This document shows positions 20,696-30,900 of a stretch of DNA of 64,000 bases, in pieces. Positions within the stretch are counted from its first letter, which is position 1, and each line of letters starts with the position of its first letter. Origin of the DNA: Agapetus fuscipes (lineage: Eukaryota; Arthropoda; Insecta; Trichoptera; Glossosomatidae); assembly GCA_951799405.1 (NCBI GenBank), contig OX637354.1, forward strand, positions 372,001 through 436,000, in the 5' to 3' direction. Below the pieces are notes generated by a model. The model was not told where the DNA came from. It saw only the letters and a program-made list of their open reading frames with translations, and did not search any database. A program made the translations under genes and the position numbers.

Positions 20696-20878
20696 TTACT
20701 AAACTTAATTGTTAAATTAAATATTATTTACAGGTACTTCATTGTATTTATGCGTTTTTGAAACAACAGCAAAAATTCACGCTGCTAAGGCGATAACAAT
20801 ATATACAGGCAGACGTGGAAATTTCCATTTGACGCACTCACAAAGTAAATCTAATATTTCAAACGACATGATGTAAAC

Positions 20879-20952
20879 AATGGTTCACATTGCCAACGTC
20901 ACCCCTGGTTGCGAGACTTATTTGAGATTGGGTTTTTATCCACATGCGGCAT
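20879..20952 (+). repeat. P repeat fragment
   Basis: GGTTCACATTGCCAACGTCA through GATTGGGTTTTTATCCACAT matches the P interior. It adjoins LINE sequence at about 20955. Confidence 0.55.
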
Positions 20953-20954
20953 TT

Positions 20955-21350
20955 TTTATCCTCCTGCAGAAGCTCCACTGGCTCAGGATCACAGAAAGGA
21001 TCAAATTCAAGCTGGGCCTCACGGTGCATAAAGCGCTACATGGAATGGCACCAGAGTACTACTTGCAGGAGTTGATAATCCTGAGGAGTCTGAGTGAGAG
21101 GAGGCTCACTCTGCGATCTGTCGACAGTGCTCTTACCTGTCAGTACACAATTCAGAAAAAGAAGCAAAGTGTTCGGACACCGCGCTTTCGCCGTTGCGGG
21201 ACCGTCCACTTGGAACCAGCTGCCTCCTGAAGTGCGCGCCAAGGAAGGGATCGAGAGCTTCAAGGGAATGAAGACCCATTTCTTCACCGCCGCGTCAAGC
21301 CTGAAAGCTACAAACTACTACTCTACTACTACTCTACTACTCTACTACTC
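20955..21350 (+). pseudogene. Second L2/CR1-type LINE, 3' fragment with frameshift
   Basis: Encodes LLQKLHWLRITERIKFKLGL, then a HGMAPEYYLQEL block, the same thumb region as the LINE at 18264. A frameshift near 21150 moves the rest to another frame (FGHRAFAVAGPSTWNQLPPE). It ends in a (CTA)n-like microsatellite at 21310-21352 instead of (TA)n, so this is a different subfamily. Confidence 0.75.
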
Positions 21351-21377
21351 TACAAATCATCATCATCATGTGTATTG

Positions 21378-21490
21378 TATAAGCAGCAACTTTTGTCGAC
21401 CTTCTCTGAAACAGGGGTGATATTGGTAAAGTGGACCATTTTTTATTTGGGTGATCAGCCTCATACCAACCAATAAGTCAAGGAATAAAC
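21378..21490 (-). repeat. P repeat, 3' half
   Basis: CTGAAACAGGGGTGATATTG through ACCAACCAATAAGTCAAGG. Confidence 0.65.
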
Positions 21491-21674
21491 TTTGAAAGAT
21501 ACAAGGAAAGTCTACAATATGTATGTTGTATAAGCGTAGCTTTTTAAGACAAATTAATATCTGCCCTTTCAGGAATCGGAACAATACCATATTTTTTGTT
21601 TCCTACCCACAGTAATTGAAATGCCGTATCCGTCCCTGACATCATCTGGGTCTTGTTGGAAGCAATCATCAATA

Positions 21675-21985
21675 TAATAATCATATTATTAGGATGATTT
21701 ATTTGGTGAGCGCTCTTTTTCTGTGAATCACGCCTCAAGAGCCCTCTCCGAGCTTGATCGTCGCTATAGAAAGCGCCAATTCTCAAACAAGACCAAGTTG
21801 CTGTAAGGCTGAATGGACCTTTGGTGACCGGTCTTCGTAAAGGTACTTATATGAATTTTTCAACCCAGCGAAGAGGATATTTGAAAATATAACTGGAATA
21901 TTTTTTTGTGCTCCGCCGGGATTCGAACCTATGACCTTCCATTTACGAATCCGTAGCATTACCACTAGACTACTGACCGGTCAAC
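21675..21985 (-). mobile_element. SINE B copy, full length
   Basis: Plus strand: LINE-like tail GAGCGCTCTTTTTCTGTGAA, body TTCAACCCAGCGAAGAGG, head CCGCCGGGATTCGAACC to CTAGACTACTGACCGGTC. Confidence 0.85.
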
Positions 21986-22506
21986 ATCGGACAATCATGG
22001 TAATATTTTTTTTTGCAAATCTGAAAAAAAAACAATTTTTAAAGTAATTATTTTTTACAAAGAAACAGTTTTATCTGGAATTTTTTATTTAGATTTTTCT
22101 GCTAGATATTTAGCAGGTTTTTTTTTCTAATAAAATACAAGAGTGTTCTTACAAAACTAAAAGGCACAATACAACTTGAAGTATTCATTAATATCTATTA
22201 TGCTTAAATTAATTAAAATGATTTTAGGGGTTTAGTTTAGATGAGGCGAACAAATACAAAACATATATAACCGCGTATTCACCAATCCTAGGAGTGAATG
22301 AAGTCCATCTATTTGTAATATAAAATCTAAGTCGCAAAGATATATTAGATTTAAGATTCATGTTACATGCATACCTATAAGCAGACACGTGTAAGTTAGT
22401 TCATACACAAATATAAATGAAAACAAATCTACAGGCTATTGCCACATAAAGAAATTGTAAGGATTGGTGAGCAAGAGGGTAAAAAATTATTTAAGATAAT
22501 AATTAG
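21986..22506. other. No gene; one P fragment
   Basis: 22325-22405 is a P fragment in minus orientation (AGTCGCAAAGATATATTAGA). The rest is AT-rich and unrecognised. Confidence 0.4.
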
Positions 22507-22755
22507 TCCCCTAGTGCTTGTTTGTTGTATCTCCAACAGAGATAATTTCACATGAGCAATGTTTGTATGTGTACTGGACCAATGTATCTTATGAAAACTG
22601 AAAATTGATTTTGAAAATATTTAAAAGAACTCTCACATTATCGTGTTTTACATTTCTTTTTTAGCTCAGATTGTGTAGAATGTGATTCATAAGACAATTT
22701 CATTGAAAGATCATATTTGAATCAAATGGTAGATAAGCCAAACATGCGTTAATGG
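22507..22755 (+). mobile_element. MITE M copy
   Basis: M is a MITE with terminal repeats of AGTGCTTGTTTGNCTTATCT type. The left end is CCTAGTGCTTGTTTGTTGTA and the right end GGTAGATAAGCCAAACATGC. Internal landmarks are ATGAGCAATGTTTGTATGTG and TTAGCTCAGATTGTGTAGAA. Confidence 0.75.
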
Positions 22756-23754
22756 TACAAATTATTGACTTTTTTTTATAAAAAAATAATTTATTGTTAA
22801 AAAACATGTAAACTTGCATGCAAAAAGGTACAACTTTTAATTAATTTAAATAAATATATTTAAAAATTACAATCCACTTTTTCTTGGAAACGAAAATGTG
22901 GAAGCCATTTTCCTCAATTTTTTTCTTTTCTTCTTGATGTGTAGAAAAAAATTGACGCCCATGGGTGTTCAAAACCAAGGATTTAAAAAGCTAAGACCCG
23001 GTATTTTCATCTTTAGTTTATGTAACTTTTAACTGAAACTGAAAAACTACCCTCACAATTGATATAAGAGCGTATTTTTTATTTAGTATAAAGTCGCTAT
23101 GCTAACGTTGAAAATACTGAGCCTGAGAGCACTGAATATTCCTGAACCTCTTGCCGTCATTTTCTTTAAAAGGAATGGCATCAGCAAAAGTGAACCAATT
23201 TTTCCAGTACGGGTGGTAAGCCTCACACCAACCTATACGTCAAGGAGCAATATTAATTACCTAAAATAAATTTACACACCGTTTACATAGATTTAAATTA
23301 ATATCACGGCTTTTTAAAATAATTCCAACTTTATCACAATACAAGTTATTATTGCTTACAATCAATTTACTTAAAATTAAACACTTACTTAAATAATGAA
23401 ATAATTACTACAAATATGAATCTTTCCGGAAAGCAATCTCTATTTCATCTGATTTCTCCATCTTAAATCTGAGTTGCAAAGGTATATTGACAATGAAGGC
23501 TCATCGTTAATACATGCCCACAAGTTGCGCTTGTGTAGGTTTGCGCTTACACATGCTTCATGTGTACAAACAAAATAAACTACACCTCTATAATTTTCAA
23601 ATATTAAACTAAAGGTTACATAGAAAAGTATAGGACAAAGTGTTGAAGAAATCATGATCAACAGAGACGCCTTAAAAGCTGCCATTTAATTTATCTAATA
23701 CAAACAATTTATAATGGTTTTAAACTTTCACTTTCACTTTCAAGGTCGGTGTTC
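22756..23754. other. No gene; rearranged P fragments
   Basis: Two minus-strand P pieces, 23173-23250 and 23462-23570, are in swapped order relative to an intact P. This points to a local rearrangement. The remainder is AT-rich and unrecognised. Confidence 0.4.
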
Positions 23755-23925
23755 AATTATATAGTTTTTCTCGGGTTAGATCATGTTCTATCAAACGGAG
23801 GATAAAGGTGCCCCGTCGCTTCAAGCCTTGAAAATGTTTCCTGCTCGAGGGAATGAAACGTCGGCAGACAAAATTACTGCAAGTAGAACATGGTCTAACC
23901 CGAGAAAAACTATATAATTTAAATT
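23755..23925. repeat. Y foldback repeat
   Basis: Near-perfect inverted arms of about 30 bp (ATATAGTTTTTCTCGGGTTA and TAACCCGAGAAAAACTATAT) enclose CTTGAAAATGTTTCCTGCTC and GAAACGTCGGCAGA. The same core occurs at 46080-46215. Confidence 0.6.
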
Positions 23926-24201
23926 ATTTGTACATTCATGAAGAGACTTATCCCCTTAAAATCTTGATCTAAGAATCCAGTCAAATATAAGAAAAACTGA
24001 CAATCTTGGATCATTAAAAAAAAAAAGAGAAATATTAAGCAAATAACATCTTCAGTATTTCCATATAAACAATATCTCATTTTTTAAAATAAATAAAACA
24101 ATGTAGAACGCGTCATATTATGCTTCAATATGCCTCAATTTTTCTTGTTAACTTTTCAGGTTATTTGAAAAAATCATTGAAAATTTTAGTCACAGTTTGT
24201 C

Positions 24202-24450
24202 CCCTTGGCCCTTGTTTGTCTTATCTCCAACAGAGGTAATTTCACATGAGCAACGTTTGTAGGTGTACTGGACCAATGTGTCTTATGAAAACTGGAACTT
24301 GATTTTGAAAATACTAAGAACAATTATATCGCACTAGGTATCGTTTTTTATGTTTTTTTCTTTGCTAAGATTGTGTAGAATGTGATTCTTAAGACAATTT
24401 AATTTTGAATCATCCTCGAATCAAATGGTAGATAAGCCAAACAAGCGGGA
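24202..24450 (+). mobile_element. MITE M copy
   Basis: The left end is CCCTTGTTTGTCTTATCTCC and the right end GGTAGATAAGCCAAACAAGC. Interior as in the other M copies. Confidence 0.75.
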
Positions 24451-24532
24451 CGAGTTGGTTGTTAAAATTTATCAAAATGAATAAATATTTAGGTACTAAC
24501 CAAGCTAGATTTTATGAAATAACAGAAACAAA

Positions 24533-24682
24533 GAATTCATCAACTATTGAAAAAAGTAACACATACAGAATTCATCAACTATTGAAAAAAGTAACACACA
24601 CAGAATTCATCAATTACTATTGAAAAAAGTAACACACACATAATTCATCAACTATTGAAAAAAGTAACACACACAGGAATTC
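24533..24682. repeat. Minisatellite, about 35-bp unit
   Basis: Four to five near-identical units, each GAATTCATCAACTATTGAAA then AAAGTAACACACACA. It lies downstream of the PSPH stop codon and could be in the 3' UTR. Confidence 0.8.
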
Positions 24683-24845
24683 ATGCATCACCATTTTGTG
24701 AATGAAACATTAGACTAAGCGTTACAGTTAGAGCTAGATGTGGTCTCAAGGTTGCCTGCAGCCCCGGGGTGAACAGGATGCGGAGGCGCAGGCTCTTGAG
24801 CAATACTTCTGATGATGAGGCGATGGAAGGATGGGAGTGTGGACT

Positions 24846-24949
24846 TCACTTGGACTGCACGGCCAGGGAGTCTATCAGCTCCTGGAAGTCGGTGACATAC
24901 CACTGGGACTTCTTCTTCACCTCCTCCCGCTGGACATTGCCTCCGAAAC
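24846..24949 (-). CDS. PSPH: PSPH coding exon 5 (residues 195-228, stop)
   Basis: Encodes [20 protein letters not shown] and [14 protein letters not shown], then TGA. Acceptor TTTATTACAG. Confidence 0.95.
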
Positions 24950-27900
24950 CTGTAATAAAAAAAATGATGATTTAGAAAGGAGAGTTTTTGATTTCACCTC
25001 GAAAAGATTGAAGGAAAGAAAATGATAAGTAATAATTTGCAATGTTCTCATTTGTCATGCTGGAGAGTTGCTTTCTGGGATCTGTTGCTGTGGTTTGTGG
25101 AAGCTGGAGCTTCCGATGTTACAACTATGTCCACGATGGGCTTCTTCAGCGTGAAAGTAAAGTGTTGAAGATGATGTTGATGAAACTATGAAATATAAGA
25201 ATGAAATAGAGCAATGACATCTATGAATAAACATCATACAATAGATGTCGCTACTCCACAACACAAATGTTGAGTGTCTTCTTTTTCATTCTTATATCCC
25301 GAGTGTACCCACACTTTCATCACAATTTCATCAAGATCATCTTCATCACTTCACCTTCACGCTGAAGAAGCCCATCACAGACATGTGCTAAACGTCCGGA
25401 AGCTCCAGCTCCCACAGACCACGGCAACAGATCCCAGAAAGCAACTCTCCAGCATCATCAGCCGGCCGTGTAAGCCTAAAACTTATTTTTCATTTGTATC
25501 CCATTTTAACAGATTAAATTTAGAAGTACGTAAGTAGGAAGTAAGTTGTCGGTGTAATATCTATGGGAGTCAAAGCGCTGTTATTGACTAGCGTATTTGG
25601 AACAGAATACGTTGGTTTGAATCACGTTTGGCCCATTTGACCATAACTTCAAACCAGTAGATGCCATTGCAATACACACAAGCTTCTGCTTTTTCGTGTG
25701 AAGACAACTGGCCAGACAAAATAGATTGTTGAATCGGATTCCTCTTCACAAATCCATTTTTAAAAAAAAAAACAACAAAATCTCCAAATAGTTGGCAGGT
25801 TGAGCCTGCAGGCCGTGTGCAGATGAGATGAGTTGAATTAATCTTAATGTTTAGTGAGTTGTTGTTTACCGATGAAGGCATCCGCGGGTGGGCTGGCTTC
25901 CAGGTCGGTGGCTCCGTCTCCTAGCATGACGATGCGCCTGAAGCCGTGCGTCTCCTTCAGCCTGCCCACCACCACGCCCTTGCCACCCGTGCGGCAGGTC
26001 GGCTCCGACTCATCAAACCCGGCGTACTCTCCTGGAAGGTAAACATGCACTCATTGTAGTCACAGTTGATAATCAAAAACTCCACGCTTAATCCAAAAAT
26101 GTGGACATTTTAGTGGCACACTAACATTCGAGTAGTTGGGTGATTTGAAGGTTTTGGATACAAAATAATTCAGCTTATTTTCGGTGTACGCAATGCAACC
26201 AACGCAACTAAACTACATATATAGTGTATCTTCTTGCCGTGTTCTCCCAGAAGGTGTCGCATGTGGCAAAGGAACCTATTTATTTTTACAGGTAAGGGGG
26301 CCGGCCTTACGCCAACCACTTCAGTTGAGGTGGAGGTTTCCCAGCTCCAGAGGGGGCTGGTACTCATTTCTTGTGAAGGCTGAGTAAACCTTGCCGGTAT
26401 TTTATTTTGGGTTTGAAATAAACACCGAAACAGGAAATCATTTCTGACACCTCCAGTGGGATTCAATCCGGGGATCTCGGCATGGAATGCAAGCACTCTA
26501 CCAACTGAGCTATCCACCGGTGTACGCCTAATTTAATTATTCTTTATTATTCAAACAGTTATTTTCGTGAGCGCCATTTTTGCGATAAGTCCGATAACCA
26601 CACCTTGGGTGGAAGTCTTGACGGCCGTCGGTAGATCTTACCGCACCAATTTGAAAATAGGACGGAATAAAACATGGCGGTGCCTCAACAGCTGATCGTT
26701 GTTCCATTTAAATGGATCAGCTATTGATACGCCACCATGCTTTATTCTGTCCTATTTTCAAATAGATATGGTAAGATCGTCTAGACTTCCACACCTGTTG
26801 GCATTCACCATCCGAAAGGCGTCCTCTGTCACAGGCAGCACGAAACAAATCCTCCATAGCTCTTAAAAAAAGTTGTGAAGAGGAATTACACTATAGCTGT
26901 AGCTCCATTGTATGTAGGTGGTTAGAAAAACGGTGGCAGAGTTAAAGTTACAAAAACAAAGGATTGGATTTTACAATGACACCATTTTCAGATTAGGGGC
27001 ACTGATAAAAATTTCAATATTGATACTTGATCTAAAAAAACTAGTAAACAAAAACATATTTTTTCAATTTCACTGCAAGTAAATATTATTTATGGCTGTT
27101 TACACACTTTCTTGCCATGTCAAAATAAAAACAAGGTAGGTAGGTGCATAAGTGTTTACCTACCAAACAAATGTGTTTGTTTGTTTGTTACAAATTGTGC
27201 TTTTCAACCAGATAAAACTGGTTAAAAAGTCGAAAAACAGTACGATTACATAATAATGCCAAAATAATTGTGTTAATTATTCACAGATTCAGAGATTAAG
27301 TCATACATAATAAACAGATCTGCGAAATGAAGCGGATCAAACTGGTTTGTCAATTTGGCGATCCGGTTCCGTCTAGAAACCTAGAGACAGGCTGGGGATA
27401 ATAAAAACGTTTATCAAAATATTCCGAGGCGAAGGCCAGGCGTGCTATCACAAAAGAATTACACTAAAAACACAATTAAATTAACGTTGTCGTGCTAAAG
27501 TTCACAAAACATTTCTAAATAATTATTTTATTACTAAAGAACATAAGTATGGAAGAGATAAGTCATTTTTATTGTGTGACACGTTAGCTCTCTAATTCTG
27601 TTTTGCCTCGAAATTGGTGTTTTATCACGTTATAAAGAATTTGGTGTTACATCTATTGGACACATCCCAATTTGGTGATATAACGCAAAGTATTTATTAT
27701 TTCTTTTTAAACAAACAGCAGTGGATGGCAACAAAACTGTAAGAAAATGAAAATACATTGGCGATTTTTTTTACATATTGGATGACGGTTACATTCAACA
27801 TCAATGCTGTCCACCATCTAAGAGAGCACCTTTAATTTAAATAGACAATAAATATTATCTACCGATATACCTACTTGCTTATCTTTCAACATGAAGTGGC

Positions 27901-30900
27901 ATGCCTATTTCATTGTTTTTCAATATTTCGAAATATAAATATTTTCAGTCATATATAATCATATAACCTTCATTATTTGTCATATCTAATAGCTCAATGA
28001 TTACTTAGATTTGTGTAAATCTAAAGAATGTATATATTTGCTTTGAGATGCAGAAAAAAATAAGCTGGTTCTGATTTTTTAATCTTGCACTTCTTCAGTG
28101 TTACTGCACCTGTATTACTGAAGTTCTTTTGTTCAGCAGTGTTGGTGAATAATTTAATTACATATTTAAGAAAACAGATGTCGTTTCAATACATTCAATG
28201 CTGCAGCACGAGTTGATTTCATGGAGTAGGTATACATTGTATTTGATTTATCGTCAAGAGTCAACAAGAATGATAATAATTATAATCAACATTTTCTAAA
28301 CGTGTTGAGACGTCCATATAGCAACACTATGACCTGAATAAAACCAAGAAATTAAACCGCATCAGCTGATTTACTGATAAACTCCAGTAAACAAGACAAC
28401 TTATTAATTTATTGTATCAAAACATCTTATTTACATGCAGGGAAATCAAAACCCAATACTTTTAATCTCAATTTGTATTTTAGTAAAAATATTGTATTGC
28501 ACCATACTGCATTTAGAAACCTCGAAGTTCACAAATAGATTATAGGTAGGTACAAAATATTTCCCTACAATCTTCCCTAATATTTTTTTTGACACTGGCA
28601 ACATTACATTTCAAAAAATGGAACAACAACAAAAATGGCCGCCCCAAGATGACGGTCAAATTTTTCACGGATATATTGAGATACTTTTTAAACGAAAAGA
28701 TACAGGTTTGAAATTTGAATTGAATCATATTAATGGATTTATGGAAAATGGCTTGTTCTACAATGAATGATTATTGAACTGCAGCTGTGTCAACAAGCAG
28801 AGCATGTGTCAGTTTGTGGACATTGCTTGGTGAACCGGCGACAACCAGTTCGCGCGTGATATCGCGAATACACCCAACATTGTTTCTTGAATGTAAACAT
28901 CGGGAATGTGATCAGCTGTTGTGACGTGTAGAATTAATTATTGAAATTAATCAACATGTAGGAGCATTATCGACAAAGCACCGCTCTGTCTGCGACACCG
29001 TATCTGGGTGACATTTTTTTTCGTCATGGAATTTTCCATTCAAATGAGCAATGACACTTTATGTAAGAAATGAGTTGCACAAAATAATTAAGACATTTTG
29101 TAACAAAACCTATCAAACTTTTCCACTATGCAACGCAACTAAGCTACACATGTAGTGAGACTTTTTGCCGCGCTATTTTCTACAAGAGAAAACACTAACG
29201 GGGCTATTCTTAGACATTTTAGTCGTCGGTTGAGCCCACGCTTTGACAAACTAATGATGCATTTGTATGAAGACCTGTCAATCCAAGATGGCCGCAAGTG
29301 AACAGCTGATTTGTTTTCATACAAATATTACAAAATTCGGTAAGTAGGTAAGAATGACCGTGGTGATGAAACTTCCCCAGCCCAGTCACTATTAGTTTGT
29401 CAAAGCGTGGGCTCAACGGACGACTAAAATGTTTAAGAATAGCACCGTAAGAATGTGTGAAAATCCAGTAGTTTAGAACTTTTTCATGAGCACTTCCTCG
29501 TAATTAGTTCACTTACTATGAGAAGTCACTCCCTTTAAAATGTTTTATTCACGATTTCTCAAATCAAAGAATCAACATTTATTCAGTTTTACCTTTATCC
29601 TTATCTGATCAAGCGAATCTTTCCACGGTCTTCTTTTCATCCTTTCACACGGCAGTGTTTGCTAGCGAGCAAGTTGGCGTACATCTTGTTAGTGGATGAT
29701 AAGGACGCTAGTCACACAGACCTGTGATGTTTTCTTGCCGAGTACGTTTTCCACGAATTTCCGAGACCGTAGTTCAGTGGTTACACTTCGGACTCTGAAT
29801 GGAAGGTTGAGGGTTCGAATCCCGGCGGAGCACAAAAAAATACCATTTATATTTTCAAATTTGCACTTCGTTGGGTTGAAAAATTAATAAACCTTTACCA
29901 ATGACCGGTCACCAAAGGTCCATCAAGCCTTACAGCAACTGGGTCTTGGTTGAGAATTGGCGCTTTGTAGCGACGACGCCCAAGCTCGTAAACAAGATCG
30001 ATAGCTCAATTGGTAGAATGCTTGCATTCCATGCCGAGAGCAAGGGTTCGATCTCAAGGTTTACTCAGCCTTCACAAGAAATGAGAACCATCAGCACCCC
30101 CCCGGAAGCTGGGAAACCCCCACTTTAACTGAAAGTGGTTGGTGTGAGGCCGGCCCCCTTACCCGTAAAAATAAACAGGTCCCAAATCGCCACATGCGAC
30201 CCCTTCGGGGATAACGCAGGCAAGAAGTTACAATATATGTGTAGCTTAGTTGCGTTTTTTTCCCACGTGTAGAGATAGTTTCATTTTTTTTATCAACATT
30301 TCAATTCAACATACCAAAAATATAATATAGGTGTTGAAAATTGCTACAAGCCCCATAAAAAAATATATATGTATATATTGTCGTAAAAAAATAATTTGCA
30401 AATAAATAAAATGATGGCTTATCACCAGGCGAAAAGTGTACATAGAATAATCCAGTTTTTAGCAGAAATTTGGCACGATTTGTTGACAATTAAAATATGA
30501 TAATAAAGTCTGGAGATAATGGCCAAAAATAAAGATAAAATATTGCAGAAAATGATACAGAGACAGCATGGGTACGCAATTAAAATAATAAACCCAAGTC
30601 TAATATGGTATCACCAATAATCAGAAGGTATGGGTTCGAATCTCCAGCAGAGTGCAAAAAATTCTATAACAAATTATTGTTTGTTCCTTGAGGTATAAGT
30701 TGGTATAAGAAAGGCTAACGACCCGTACTTTTGTAATTGGTTCACTTTTGACTGTCACGCCAGCCCTGATCAGGGGAACACGGCAAGAGATGCAAGTTAT
30801 CATGTGGCACGCTTAATCATAAAGAGCAATAACTAAAAAAATAAGAATGTTGGGAAATCACGTTTGAAGTTCAGACAACCGTTACAACTTGTATGGGATG

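Noticed and set aside
24533..24682. A CRISPR-like array
   Set aside because: The repeats are contiguous without unique spacers, and the genome is eukaryotic; it is a minisatellite.
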